Positions 43,327-53,029 of a stretch of 56,865 nucleotides of DNA are shown in pieces. The DNA comes from Bacteroidota bacterium. GTDB taxonomy: Bacteria; Bacteroidota; Rhodothermia; Rhodothermales; UBA10348. The stretch spans positions 1 through 56,865 of the forward strand of contig JAJCYP010000039.1 of assembly GCA_029262855.1 (NCBI GenBank), given 5' to 3'. The position numbers and the translations under genes are program-made. Under the pieces are notes generated by a model, which did not search any database, was not told where the DNA came from, and was given only the letters and a program-made list of their open reading frames with translations. Within the stretch, counting starts at the first letter, position 1, and every line of letters begins with the position of its first letter.

Positions 43327-45882
43327 TCAACTCCCTGAAATCCTCGCCGCCCGAGTCAGGCCGTCCGCCGATTGCAGGATCTTCCCTTTCAACCGATCCG
43401 GATAGGTCGGAGGAAGCTGGCCAAGAAAGGCCTCGACAGCATCGGCCGCCGATTGGGTCTGGTGGCCACCCAGGACGGCATCCAGCCATCGCTTGGGAAA
43501 AAAGATGTCGCCCGTCTCCTGAATCTCGAGTACGAGATTCAGCGAAGGCCGAATAAGCGGCTCCGCTTGTTGAGCGCGCAGCGGGTGATTCAAGTAGCGG
43601 ACTCCTTCCAGAACCCATGATTCCTGCGCCCGATTCTCGAGGTCCCGGAGGTTCTGAAACCACGTGTTCCGCCGCTCCGCATCGGACGACAGCGGATCCA
43701 GGAGTGCCTCGAACCGAGCGTGGCGATCGGGATCCTCTATTCGATCCCATTGGGCGGCGAGAATCGAATCCGCGTTCGCCACCCCTCGGACAGCCAGTTC
43801 CAGCGCCATCTCCGCTTCATCCCATTCAGACAGGTTGACGCCGGCGTCCTCTCTGCCACTCCAGAATCGCTCCAACTGGCGAACACCCTCCGGAGTCTGA
43901 ACCACGTCCAGCCAGGCCTTGAAGAAGCCGTAGCGCTCCCGAGCGCCCGCTGCGCCGTCCATGGCGGCCAGATACAGACTCTCCAGCTGGGCCGCGCGCA
44001 GCAACCGATCAGCCGGCGTCAGAAACCTCCAGTACGCCGACCGCAGGTAGCCGGAAACCCGATCCCTGATGAGCTCGATCGACTCGGTCGAAACGGCGAA
44101 TTGGGCCTCCTGCATGAATGCAGCGACTTCGACCTCCTGGTTGAGCAGGGCTTCCCACAGCGTGATCCACGCCGCGCCACGATCCACCGGGTCCGGAATC
44201 CGGTTCACCGATTCCAGAAGGCCGTGCAGGTGAGGCTCGGGGACGTGATACGCCGCGTAGCCTTCGCCGGCCCGGTTCGGCAGGATGAATCGGGCCTCTG
44301 GCGGGATCGCCCCTCCCGGCTCCACGTCGGTCAATGCCAGGGCGTGTCCCTCTTCGGGCCGGGTGTCGTGGACCAGGGAAGCATCATCCCCCGAAGGCCC
44401 CCCATAGCTGATGCGGTGGGCCTGTGGCCAGGTTAGCCCGCGGCCCCTGGTATCCCGCTCCTCCATCCCGAGGCGACCGTCGGCGACGGAAAGCCGCACG
44501 TCCGGCATGCCGGCCTCCTCGACCCACGACCGACTCCAGGCGACGAGATCGCGCTCTGAGCGGGCATCGAGGATCGCGATCAGGTCGGGCCACGTGGCAT
44601 TGTCGAACGCAAACCGGCGTATGTACTCGCGCATCCCTTCGCGGAACTGGTCCTTCCCGACAAGTGCCTCCAGCTTTCGCATCACGATGGGGGCCTTCTG
44701 ATAGATGATGGCCCCATAGAGGGAGCCCGCGTCATTCAGGTTGTCCAGTCCCTGTCGGATGGAGTTGGCACCAGGAGTTCGGTCCACCGCGTACGCCGAG
44801 GGATAATGGGAATTCAGGAACCGCAGTTCGTGATTGACCTCAGGAAACGAAGGCTCCACGATTCGGGCCGCCATGAAGTTGGCGAATACCTCCTTGGTCC
44901 ACACATCGTTGAACCAGTCCATGGTCACCAGGTCACCAAACCACATATGCGCAGTTTCGTGCGCGATGAGGCTGGCCCGGCCCAAGAGTCGGCTCTGGGG
45001 CACCTCGTCGTCCAGCATGAGACTGCTGGCGCGATAGTGAATGGCGCCCGGATGCTCCATGCCACCAAACTGAAACGACGGGATCAGGACGAAGTCGAAT
45101 TTGCCGAACGGATACGGGTGCGCGGTATAGTCCTCGAGCCATCCCAAAGCGGTCGCGTGGAGATCGAAGACTTCGGGGGCGTTCCGCGCCACCTTCCCGG
45201 GATCCGATTCGCGATGGTACATCGTCATCGTCCGACCACCCCGCTCGGCACGGATGCTCTCGAAAACCCCGGCCACAAACGTGAAGAGATACGTTGGGAT
45301 GGGCTCGGTCTGGGCAAACTCGTACCGCGTTCCCGCACCCGACGCCTCGACCCGGGTCGCTTCCCCATTTGACAGGACAACCCACTCTGCCGGCACCTGA
45401 AGGGTCAGCGACCAACGCGCCTTGAGGTTGGGCTGATCAAACACCGGAATTGCCTGCCTCGCTCGATCGGGCACAAAAAGGGCATACAGGTAGTCAGGAT
45501 TCCGATTGAGCGAAGCATCGCCGGCTGAAAAGTCCACAGAGAGGACATTCCCCGTCTCGACCAGTCCGCGGCCCGCTGTGATGAGATGCTCATTCTCGTG
45601 ACGGAACGCCACCGTCTCGCCATTTAACGCGACCCGAGTCGCGGTGTCCGGAACGAAATCAATGACGATTGGCCCCGAGCCCCGATGATCGAATCCGATC
45701 GCCATCGTGCCCGTGAGGGGCTCATTCCGGTCCTCAGGGACCACGAGCTGGAGATCGTAGGTGACCTCGTGAATCGCAGCCTTGCGATCTTCCGCGAGGG
45801 ACAACGGGACTCCGCGATCGGGGACGGGCATGGAGCAGCCCACAACCAGAGCAAGGAAGAGGACGGCTTGACCTCGAATCAC
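43327..45882 (-). CDS. M1-family metallopeptidase lipoprotein (aminopeptidase)
   Basis: Protein of 851 aa with a lipoprotein signal (FLALVVGC, C16). M1 hallmarks: exopeptidase motif GGMEHPG (residues 273-279, a variant of GAMEN), zinc site HETAH (308-312) with E331 in WTKEVFANF, and the C-terminal helical ERAP1-like domain. Likely a periplasmic or surface aminopeptidase digesting peptides. A GTG start at 45882 overlaps the upstream gene's stop by 4 nt (GTGA), so the two are translationally coupled. Confidence 0.92.
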   Translation of the reverse strand: MIRGQAVLFLALVVGCSMPVPDRGVPLSLAEDRKAAIHEVTYDLQLVVPEDRNEPLTGTMAIGFDHRGSGPIVIDFVPDTATRVALNGETVAFRHENEHLITAGRGLVETGNVLSVDFSAGDASLNRNPDYLYALFVPDRARQAIPVFDQPNLKARWSLTLQVPAEWVVLSNGEATRVEASGAGTRYEFAQTEPIPTYLFTFVAGVFESIRAERGGRTMTMYHRESDPGKVARNAPEVFDLHATALGWLEDYTAHPYPFGKFDFVLIPSFQFGGMEHPGAIHYRASSLMLDDEVPQSRLLGRASLIAHETAHMWFGDLVTMDWFNDVWTKEVFANFMAARIVEPSFPEVNHELRFLNSHYPSAYAVDRTPGANSIRQGLDNLNDAGSLYGAIIYQKAPIVMRKLEALVGKDQFREGMREYIRRFAFDNATWPDLIAILDARSERDLVAWSRSWVEEAGMPDVRLSVADGRLGMEERDTRGRGLTWPQAHRISYGGPSGDDASLVHDTRPEEGHALALTDVEPGGAIPPEARFILPNRAGEGYAAYHVPEPHLHGLLESVNRIPDPVDRGAAWITLWEALLNQEVEVAAFMQEAQFAVSTESIELIRDRVSGYLRSAYWRFLTPADRLLRAAQLESLYLAAMDGAAGARERYGFFKAWLDVVQTPEGVRQLERFWSGREDAGVNLSEWDEAEMALELAVRGVANADSILAAQWDRIEDPDRHARFEALLDPLSSDAERRNTWFQNLRDLENRAQESWVLEGVRYLNHPLRAQQAEPLIRPSLNLVLEIQETGDIFFPKRWLDAVLGGHQTQSAADAVEAFLGQLPPTYPDRLKGKILQSADGLTRAARISGS

Positions 45883-46916
45883 GAAGGGTCGGCCGACTCG
45901 GACTTCACTGGGGCGGCGGGAGTCGACGTGAGGAGCACCGACCCGCCAGGACGACGTTCGCTCTGCATCTGCGCCGCCTCATCGAAGAAGGGCTGAGAGG
46001 TGTAAAGGGTTTCCGGCTCCCAGCCGGGCTTCGGCTCGGGGGCCGGCGGTGGAACCGGGTAGCCGGCGGTCGGAGCGGGGTAGCCGGAAGTCGGAGCCCG
46101 GTAGCCGGCAGCCGAAGTGGGATAGCCGGCGGTCGGAGTGGGGTAGCTGGCAGCCGTCGCTGGAGGCACGCGAACTGGGGCCGAGGGCATGGTTCCCAGC
46201 GACGCCAGTCTCACCGCCTGTGGCTGAGGCTGAAGCTGGGGTTGCTGCCCGGCCTGAACCCATCGCGGATCGGTGGGCCCGTAGGTACCCGTCGCCGCGG
46301 CCGGCCTCGCGCGTTCCGGCGGCTGAAATATCTGAGCCTCCTGAGGATCCTGCAGGTGCACAATGGCCTGTCCCGGACGCATCCAACCGGGCGTCACCGG
46401 AGTATCTGGACGGTCCTCAGGAAGCGTGCCCATGCTGGGCGATTCGACCGCCGATGCCGCGATCCCGCCACCAAAACTCCCGAACAGGGAGGTGCTGACT
46501 ACGAGAATGATGTAGCGGGCAATGCGCCCCGGCCACTCCAGACCGTCCGGACCCTCGTCCCGCGAGACCAGATCCAGCAGGCCATCCCAAATTCCGTAGA
46601 TCGCCGCGTAAATATACTTGGGAATCGGATCCAGCACATCGATGCCGGCGCGGGCTCCCTGACCGAAGTCCACGTATTCGAAGAGCAGATCAACCAGAAT
46701 GATAATCAGGGCTGCGGTAAAGCCGACCCTGGCGCCAAGCTTCAGGCCTCGCGTGGATTCCAACGTGTTGTCGTTCGCCTTGGCTTGAACCATCCCCGCG
46801 ACGAAACCACCCAGGATAACGCCAAGGCACAAGAAGCCGTTGACTGACCGAATGGGGATCGGCCAGGCAACTGAAAACAGCAGCACTACAACAACGCCCG
46901 TGACTAGCGGTCCCAC
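45879..46916 (-). CDS. Membrane protein with proline-rich heptad-repeat tail, unknown function
   Basis: Protein of 345 aa. Start chosen at a GTG at 46916, because GAGGA lies 5 nt upstream and the protein then begins at the first membrane segment (VGPLVTGVVVVLLFSVAWPI); a longer frame from a TTG at 47009 has no ribosome-binding site. Four hydrophobic segments lie in the first 170 residues. The second half is soluble, low-complexity and Pro/Gln-rich, with five 7-residue units of the GYPxPTA type (46060-46164). No family recognised. Its stop overlaps the M1 peptidase start, so it may help to anchor or export that enzyme; this is inferred from coupling only. Confidence 0.7.
   Translation of the reverse strand: MGPLVTGVVVVLLFSVAWPIPIRSVNGFLCLGVILGGFVAGMVQAKANDNTLESTRGLKLGARVGFTAALIIILVDLLFEYVDFGQGARAGIDVLDPIPKYIYAAIYGIWDGLLDLVSRDEGPDGLEWPGRIARYIILVVSTSLFGSFGGGIAASAVESPSMGTLPEDRPDTPVTPGWMRPGQAIVHLQDPQEAQIFQPPERARPAAATGTYGPTDPRWVQAGQQPQLQPQPQAVRLASLGTMPSAPVRVPPATAASYPTPTAGYPTSAAGYRAPTSGYPAPTAGYPVPPPAPEPKPGWEPETLYTSQPFFDEAAQMQSERRPGGSVLLTSTPAAPVKSESADPS
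46060..46164 (-). repeat. Five tandem 21-bp repeats
   Basis: Units start at 46060, 46081, 46102, 46123 and 46144 and encode GYPxPTA/GYPTSAA-like heptapeptides in the tail of the membrane protein. Sequence is well conserved between units (TAGCCGGCGGTCGGAG core on the plus strand), so copy number may vary between strains. Confidence 0.85.
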
Positions 46917-47030
46917 GGCGTTCCTCGAATATGGTGGGAGACGGTTCTGGCGTGCCTCCCACGCGGGTGTACATCGGGTCGGCCTGGCGTCAAGGGGCGC
47001 GAAGACCAACCAGTCCTAAATAAACAGGGA

Positions 47031-47429
47031 TTGTGCGGCCAAAACAAGTGTTTTCTTGACAAAGGGCACTATTCTCGCCCTGAATCGACACCCGACGGGA
47101 CCGACTTGCCCCGGTGCTATCACCTTTACGTCATCGAGCTTGTGCCTGCCGTACTCGGCAGGCACAATTTCAAGAGCAAGAACCCGGGATATCGTCCCGG
47201 GAGCCCCTGCGTGTATGTCGGGAGTTCGTTCAAGTCACCCGACGAACGATTTGACCAGCACAAGGAAGGCTACCGTTCGAACCGGTTTGCCCGCGAGTTT
47301 GGCTCGCGCCTGCTGCCCGAAGTGTTTGAGCAGTACAATCCGATTCCGAGTCGGGCAGAGGCCGAGGAACTGGAGGCCTACCTCGCCGGCCGATTGAGGA
47401 AGAAAGGCTGGGGGGTCTGGCAGGGATAG
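47031..47429 (+). CDS. Small GIY-YIG-like nuclease-fold protein
   Basis: Up to 132 aa. The core (YHLYVIEL, then CVYVGSSFKSPDERFDQHK, then AEAEELEAYLAGRL) follows the GIY-YIG pattern: first strand with Y-x-x-Y-V-I, second with Y-V-G, an Arg in DERFDQH and a Glu in ELEA. The protein ends soon after the domain, so it is a stand-alone version, usually of unknown role. Start is uncertain: TTG at 47031 gives the full frame; a TTG at 47106 just before the domain is also possible; no ATG is in frame. A TTGACA lies at 47056-47061, which would favour the later start, but no -10 is clear. Confidence 0.65.
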   Translation: MCGQNKCFLDKGHYSRPESTPDGTDLPRCYHLYVIELVPAVLGRHNFKSKNPGYRPGSPCVYVGSSFKSPDERFDQHKEGYRSNRFAREFGSRLLPEVFEQYNPIPSRAEAEELEAYLAGRLRKKGWGVWQG

Positions 47430-47475
47430 CAGCGGCCCGACATCGGGCTCGAGTGCCTCCCGCCCAGGCGAACGC

Positions 47476-48864
47476 TCAGGCGTGTCCCGGCGGCTGAATG
47501 GGCTCCACCTCTCCGGTCGCCAGCTTCGCCTGGTACTCGCCCCAGTTCATGCTCGGAAGCCCCGAGTCGGCTTCCTGCATGCTGATGCATCCGGATACCG
47601 GACAGACCAAGGAACACAGATTGCAGCCCACACAGCTGTCCTTCTTGATCTCGTAGCGGTTCACGTAGCCAGCCCCGGCACCAGCCACCACAGTCAGTCT
47701 CCCCGACTCCAGGACGGCCGTATTTCCCATCGGTTCGGCCATGAAATCGGCCAGTGGAATCTCAGTCCGCGCTATGGACTGATGGGCACCATCTTCGCAG
47801 GCGATGTAGCAGAGCCCGCAATGAATGCAGGCGTCCTGTTCGATGTCCGCGACCACCTTGTAGGACAGGTCGAGCTCATTCCACGTACCGACTCGTCCGA
47901 CGCTTGCGCCCACGAAATCACTGAGGCAGGAGAAGCCCCGTTCCCGCATCCAGTTCACCAGTCCGGACTCGAGCTGCTCCACGATCCTGAACCCGTAATG
48001 CATGGCGGCCGTGCAGACCTGGACCGATCCGGCTCCGAGGAGCATGAACTCGACCGCGTCCTGCCAGGTCTGAATGCCGCCGATGCCGGAGACCGGGAGA
48101 CCTATCTCGGGGTCCGAGGCAATCTGTTGCACCATGTTCAAGGCGATGGGCTTCACCGCGGGTCCGCAGTATCCGCCGTGCGAACCCCGTCCTGCTACCT
48201 GAGGCCTGGGGGCCAGCGTCTGCAGGTCCACCCCCATGATGGAGTTGATCGTGTTGATGAGCGAGATGGCGTCGGCGTTGGCTCGCCTGGCGGCACGTCC
48301 CGGCATCCGGACGTCTGTGACGTTCGGGGTCAGTTTTACGAAGACCGGAGTCTGCGCCACTTCCTTGGCCCACTCGGTGACCATGCACGTGTACTCGGGT
48401 ACCTGCCCGACGGCCGAGCCCATGCCACGTTCACTCATCCCGTGAGGGCAACCGAAGTTCAATTCCAGGCCATCGGCTCCCGTATCCTCGACGCGCTTCA
48501 CGATGTCGTGCCAGGCCTCGCGGGTGGATTCGACCATGAGACTGACCAGGACCGCGTGATTCGGAAACTCACGCTTGATCTGCCGGATTTCCGCCAGGTT
48601 GTCCTCCAGAGACCGGTCCGTGATGAGTTCTATGTTGTTGAACCCCATCATCTTCCGGCCGTCGTAGTCAACCGCTCCATATCGCGAACTGACGTTCACG
48701 GCGGCAGGGTCGTGCCCGAGGGTCTTCCAGACCACACCGCCCCAGCCCGCCTCGAAGGCGCGACGCACCTGGTAGGCCGAGTTCGTCGGCGGCGCGGAGG
48801 CCAGCCAGAACGGGTTGGGGCTTCTGATGCCCGCGATGGATGCCGTGATGTCCGGTCTGCTCAT
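47476..48864 (-). CDS. preA: Dihydropyrimidine dehydrogenase subunit PreA
   Basis: Protein of 462 aa, the size of E. coli PreA and cytoplasmic. FMN-binding TIM barrel about residues 1-310 (GWGGVVWKTLG, the NFGCPHGMSERGMGSAVGQ active-site loop matching dihydropyrimidine dehydrogenase) and two [4Fe-4S] binding motifs near the C-terminus (CIHCGLCYIAC and CVGCNLCSLVCP). With PreT it reduces uracil or thymine to the dihydro form using NAD(P)H. It is the last gene of the pyrimidine operon, starting 24 nt after the preT stop. Confidence 0.95.
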   Translation of the reverse strand: MSRPDITASIAGIRSPNPFWLASAPPTNSAYQVRRAFEAGWGGVVWKTLGHDPAAVNVSSRYGAVDYDGRKMMGFNNIELITDRSLEDNLAEIRQIKREFPNHAVLVSLMVESTREAWHDIVKRVEDTGADGLELNFGCPHGMSERGMGSAVGQVPEYTCMVTEWAKEVAQTPVFVKLTPNVTDVRMPGRAARRANADAISLINTINSIMGVDLQTLAPRPQVAGRGSHGGYCGPAVKPIALNMVQQIASDPEIGLPVSGIGGIQTWQDAVEFMLLGAGSVQVCTAAMHYGFRIVEQLESGLVNWMRERGFSCLSDFVGASVGRVGTWNELDLSYKVVADIEQDACIHCGLCYIACEDGAHQSIARTEIPLADFMAEPMGNTAVLESGRLTVVAGAGAGYVNRYEIKKDSCVGCNLCSLVCPVSGCISMQEADSGLPSMNWGEYQAKLATGEVEPIQPPGHA

Positions 48865-48888
48865 GGATTCGTCAAGGTTGCGCTCGTG

Positions 48889-50145
48889 CTATCGGCCTGA
48901 GCCCTTCAGGTAGTCATCGATCTCGGTCGCGGCCACCTTGCCATCCTGCACGGCGTCGACAATCTCGGCCCCGCCACTGATGCAGTCGCCCCCGGAAAAC
49001 ACGCCCTCGCCGAGCGGACCCAGCCTATCCACAATCGGGGTCTGGCCCAGCGCCATGATCGCCTGATCGCAGGGAATTATCCGGGTTGCCCCTGCATCCG
49101 ACAGGTCGTCGGGGTGCACCGGTTGAACCCGTACCCCCTCGACCGTCGAGGTGCCGACAAACGCCGCAGGACGGACGTACCATTCAAACGCGACGCCATC
49201 CTGCCTGGCCAGCTCGTACTCGTAGGCAAAGGCTGAAATGTCTTCAGGGCCCCGGCGATAGGCAATGGTTACAGAGCTGGCTCCCAACCGAACGGCCTGC
49301 GTGGCCACATCGATGGCCGTGTTGCCGGCACCGATGACCACCACGCGGTCGCCCACCCTGCAATCAACCAGCGGACCCAGGTGGGCCGGGAAAATGAAAT
49401 CCAGGGCCTCGTCGACGCCCGGAAGATCGGCTCCCGGGAGAGGCAGTGATTTGGTGGGACCCAGACCCACGGCCACAAACACGGCATCATGGGACTGGCG
49501 GAGCGCGCCGAGCCGGTCGGCGTCCACGGTCTCGCCCAGGCGTATCTCGACGCCCATGTCGCGAATGGGCTCGATCTCGGTCAGAGCGAACTCGGTGGAA
49601 ACCTTGTAGGGCGAGAGCCCGATCGTATTGAGTCCTCCTGCCACATCCCGGGCCTCGAAGACAATGACTGCATGACCCAGGCGGCGCAGGTGGAAGGCGC
49701 AACTCAGGCCCGCGGGTCCGCCTCCGACAATGGCCACCTGCTTCCCCGTGTCGGGTCCAGCCTCAAAGAAGCGAATGTTCTTCTCGGCTGCAGCATCAGT
49801 GGCGAACCGCTGGAGGCGACCGATCCGCACCGGATCAGTCAAGAGCGTCCGGTCCACGCACGCTCCCTCACACAATACCTCCGTCGGACAGGCTCGGGCG
49901 CAGGATCCCCCGAAGATGTTCTCATCCAGAATGGTCTCCGCGGCTCCGAGCGGATTGTCATGCAGAATCTGCTGGATGAAGCCCGGCACGTCGATGCCGG
50001 TCGGACAGGACCGCGTGCACGGCGCGTCGTAGCAGTACAGACACCTGGCCGCCTCGGCAAGCGCTTCATCTCGGGAAAAGGCCGGGTGAAGGTCGGCGAA
50101 GTTGACTGCGAGTTCCTCGGCGCTGAGTCTGGTCTTTGGAATCAT
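48889..50145 (-). CDS. preT: Dihydropyrimidine dehydrogenase subunit PreT
   Basis: Protein of 418 aa. N-terminal Cys-rich Fe-S region (CLYCYDAPCTRSCPTGIDV and CARACPTEVLCEGAC) as in glutamate synthase small subunits and the N-terminal part of mammalian DPD. It is followed by an FAD site (AIVGGGPAGLSCAFHLRRLG) and an NAD(P) site (VVIGAGNTAIDVA). It passes electrons from NAD(P)H to PreA. The start at ATG 50145 is 6 nt from the semialdehyde dehydrogenase stop. Confidence 0.93.
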   Translation of the reverse strand: MIPKTRLSAEELAVNFADLHPAFSRDEALAEAARCLYCYDAPCTRSCPTGIDVPGFIQQILHDNPLGAAETILDENIFGGSCARACPTEVLCEGACVDRTLLTDPVRIGRLQRFATDAAAEKNIRFFEAGPDTGKQVAIVGGGPAGLSCAFHLRRLGHAVIVFEARDVAGGLNTIGLSPYKVSTEFALTEIEPIRDMGVEIRLGETVDADRLGALRQSHDAVFVAVGLGPTKSLPLPGADLPGVDEALDFIFPAHLGPLVDCRVGDRVVVIGAGNTAIDVATQAVRLGASSVTIAYRRGPEDISAFAYEYELARQDGVAFEWYVRPAAFVGTSTVEGVRVQPVHPDDLSDAGATRIIPCDQAIMALGQTPIVDRLGPLGEGVFSGGDCISGGAEIVDAVQDGKVAATEIDDYLKGSGR

Positions 50146-50151
50146 GGGCGC

Positions 50152-51624
50152 TCAGGACATCCAATTGGCGGTTCCGGACGGATTCCACTTGGTGGTCACC
50201 TTCTTCATCCGGGTCCAGAAGTCGATGGCCGTCGGGCCGGTGATGTCCCCGCCCCCAAAGGCCGAGTCGTTCCAGCCACCGAATGCGAAGGGCTCACGCG
50301 GGACCGGCACGCCAATATTGATTCCGATCATTCCGGCGCTGGCATGATCTGCGAAGCGCTGCGCGGTGCCTCCTGAGGAGGTGTAGATCGCGGCCGCGTT
50401 TCCGTAGGGATTGGCGTTCTCGATGGCGATGGCCTCGTCCAGTGTCCTGCAACGAATGATGGTCAGGGTCGGCCCGAAGATCTCCGTGCAGGAGGCTTCG
50501 TGGTCCGGCTGGGCGTGGTCGATGATCGATGCCCCCAGATACCGTCCACCCGTCGGCGCGTCCCCGGAGACGCGGTTGCGGCCGTCCAGAATCAACTGAG
50601 CGCCCCCGGACTCCGCCCGTTCGAGGTAGCCCGTGATGCGATCGTACGCCACCTCCGAAATGATGGCCCCGATGTCTCGACCGCCCTCGAGAGCGGCCAT
50701 ATGGTCCTTGATGCGGTCAATGATGTGCTGACAGTCGCCCACAGCAACCAGGACGCTGGCCGCCATACATCGCTGGCCGGCGCATCCTGTAACCGAGGCG
50801 GTCACGTTCGATGCCGTCATCTCCGGATCCGCGTCTGGCACCACGATCAGGTGGTTCTTCGCCCCTCCCATGGCCCTCACCCGCTTGCCATGAGCAGCGC
50901 CCCGCTCGTACACCAACCTGGCAACCCGGGTCGACCCGACGAAGCCGATGGCTCCGATTCCGGGATGGTCACACATGCCCTCGACGATTTCACGATCTCC
51001 ATGGACCACGGAGAAGATGCCGTCCGGGAGCCCCGCCTCCTCCAGAAGGCGGGCAATTTCCATCGCACTGAGCGGCGTCTGCTCCGACGGCTTGAGGACG
51101 AATGCGTTGCCGAGGGCGATGGCCATCGGGACCATCCATAGCGGCACCATGAATGGGAAATTGAATGGAGTGATACCGGCCACGACGCCGAGCGGCAAAC
51201 GGCTCGTGCGGCACTGCACGCCCTGACTCACCTCCATCACCAGCCCCGGCGCAATTTGCGGAAGGCTGGCAGCGAACTCGACGCACTCAATGGCTCGGAG
51301 CACACTCCCCCGCGATTCGGAGATGGTCTTCCCATTCTCCAGGGTGACCACCTCACAGAGCCGGTCCTCATCCCGCTCGATGAGCGCCTTGAATCGGTAC
51401 AGCACCTGCACCCGGTCCTTCATCGGCATGGCCGCCCACTCTTTCTGGGCAGCGGCGGCTGACTCGACCGCGGCATCCAGATCCGCGCGGGTGGACATCG
51501 GAACCTCAGTGATGATCTCTCCAGTCCCCGGCGCAGTCACCGGCAGGAGCCGAGTCGATACACTCTCATGGGTCCGACCACCGATGTAGTTGGGAAGGAC
51601 GGATTGTTCGACCAGCGTACTCAT
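50152..51624 (-). CDS. mmsA: CoA-acylating (methyl)malonate-semialdehyde dehydrogenase
   Basis: Protein of 490 aa, aldehyde dehydrogenase family. Family-specific features: the NFPFMVPLWMVPMAIALGNA segment, GGAKNHLIVVPDAD (MMSDH-type, replacing the usual catalytic Glu) and nucleophile C286 in TGCAGQRCMAAS. It converts methylmalonate semialdehyde (from thymine) to propionyl-CoA and malonate semialdehyde (from uracil) to acetyl-CoA, both with loss of CO2. This finishes the reductive pyrimidine route. It overlaps the dihydropyrimidinase stop by 4 nt (ATGA). Confidence 0.93.
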   Translation of the reverse strand: MSTLVEQSVLPNYIGGRTHESVSTRLLPVTAPGTGEIITEVPMSTRADLDAAVESAAAAQKEWAAMPMKDRVQVLYRFKALIERDEDRLCEVVTLENGKTISESRGSVLRAIECVEFAASLPQIAPGLVMEVSQGVQCRTSRLPLGVVAGITPFNFPFMVPLWMVPMAIALGNAFVLKPSEQTPLSAMEIARLLEEAGLPDGIFSVVHGDREIVEGMCDHPGIGAIGFVGSTRVARLVYERGAAHGKRVRAMGGAKNHLIVVPDADPEMTASNVTASVTGCAGQRCMAASVLVAVGDCQHIIDRIKDHMAALEGGRDIGAIISEVAYDRITGYLERAESGGAQLILDGRNRVSGDAPTGGRYLGASIIDHAQPDHEASCTEIFGPTLTIIRCRTLDEAIAIENANPYGNAAAIYTSSGGTAQRFADHASAGMIGINIGVPVPREPFAFGGWNDSAFGGGDITGPTAIDFWTRMKKVTTKWNPSGTANWMS

Positions 51625-53027
51625 GCTTCAACCTCTGTGCGTTTCCTTGACTGCAGCCCCGCGTAGGTACGGGGCAGCCATTGTCCGCGACCGGCTCGGC
51701 CGACCACTTTGTAGTTGTCCACGATTGTCTCTCCACGGGAGAGCGTCGTCCGGGCAAATCCGGCCATCTCCCATCCCTCGAAGGGACTCCAATCCGCGTT
51801 GGTCTCCATCGTGGCGGGATCCACCGTCAGCTTGTTCTCGGGGTGTATGATTGCGATGTCGGCATCTGACCCCACCTGCAGGGCACCCTTTCTGGGATAG
51901 AGTCCCATGATGCGAGCCGGATCCGTGGAGAGCTTCCGGCACATGGTCTCGATGTCGATGCGGCCTTCCAGGACCCCGTGCGTGTACACCACCGGCATCA
52001 GGGTTTCCAGACCAGGCATCCCCATCGGGATCTTCGTCCAATCGCCCTCCCACATGGCCTTCTGCTCCCGCGTGAAGGTGCAGGTGTCCGTGGAGACCAC
52101 AGATACTTCGCCGTTCTGCAGGCCTTCCCAGAGCCTCTGAACATCGGCCGGCTTCTTGAGCTGCGGACAGCAGGCAAAGAGATGCCCGTCCTCGCGGTCG
52201 AACACGCTGTCATCCAGTACCAGATACTGCGCGCAGGTCTCCGCCAGCACCGGAACGCCTCGAACCTGGGCATCCCTGACAATATCACTGCCCTCGGCCG
52301 TCGACATGTGGACGATGTAGAGCTGCCCTCCGGTCACTTCGCACCACTTCACCGCCCGCTGGATGGCTTCGGACTCGATGTAGTTTGGCCGGGTCATGCG
52401 ATGCAGCCGGGCTCCGTACCGCTCCATCAATTCAGGCGTGTGGTGACGCTCGATCAACTCGTCAAGCACACGGGATGACTCGGCGTGGACCAGAAGCATC
52501 GCGCCGAGGTCGCGCATCTTTTCGAGGGTGCCGAACATGGCCCGATCGTCGGACTGCCAACCTTCGGACTCATAGATCATGAACTCCTTGAAGGTGGTAA
52601 AGCCGCGATCCACCATGCCCTCAATCTGATCCTTGTGCTCGTCCCATCTGGTGATGCAGACGTGGAACGTGTAGTCGATCAGCGCCTTGCCCTCGGCCTT
52701 CTTCAGCCACTTGTCGGCCGCGTCGCCCAGCGAATCGCCCTCGTAGGGGATGGCGAAGTCAATGAGGGTGGTCACACCGCCACGGGCGCCGGCCCGCGTT
52801 CCGGTGTAGTAGTCATCCGACGAGGTGGTTCCGCAGAAGGGAAGCGCCAGATGCACGTGGACATCCAGGACCCCGGGAAGGACGTAGTGCCCGGCCGCGT
52901 CGACGACGTTTGCGCCGGACAGGTCCGAACCGATGGCCGCTATTTTTTCTCCTTCGATGGCCAGGTCGGCCTCAATCACGCCACCCGGCGTCACGAGTCG
53001 CCCGCCTTTGATTACCGTGTCGTACAT
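51621..53027 (-). CDS. hydA: Dihydropyrimidinase
   Basis: Protein of 468 aa, amidohydrolase fold. Binuclear zinc ligands read: HVH in DVHVHLALPF (H57, H59), the carboxylated Lys in TFKEFMIY (K147), LLVHAESS (H181), YIVHMSTAEG and the Asp of STDTCTF. Hydrolyses dihydrouracil or dihydrothymine to N-carbamoyl-beta-alanine or N-carbamoyl-beta-aminoisobutyrate. Cytoplasmic. ATG at 53027 is 2 nt from the aminotransferase stop. Confidence 0.94.
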   Translation of the reverse strand: MYDTVIKGGRLVTPGGVIEADLAIEGEKIAAIGSDLSGANVVDAAGHYVLPGVLDVHVHLALPFCGTTSSDDYYTGTRAGARGGVTTLIDFAIPYEGDSLGDAADKWLKKAEGKALIDYTFHVCITRWDEHKDQIEGMVDRGFTTFKEFMIYESEGWQSDDRAMFGTLEKMRDLGAMLLVHAESSRVLDELIERHHTPELMERYGARLHRMTRPNYIESEAIQRAVKWCEVTGGQLYIVHMSTAEGSDIVRDAQVRGVPVLAETCAQYLVLDDSVFDREDGHLFACCPQLKKPADVQRLWEGLQNGEVSVVSTDTCTFTREQKAMWEGDWTKIPMGMPGLETLMPVVYTHGVLEGRIDIETMCRKLSTDPARIMGLYPRKGALQVGSDADIAIIHPENKLTVDPATMETNADWSPFEGWEMAGFARTTLSRGETIVDNYKVVGRAGRGQWLPRTYAGLQSRKRTEVEA

Positions 53028-53029
53028 GT

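Noticed and set aside
47482-48900. Open frame of 472 codons on the plus strand opposite preA
   Set aside because: preA shows FMN and Fe-S motifs throughout; the antisense frame has no recognisable feature.
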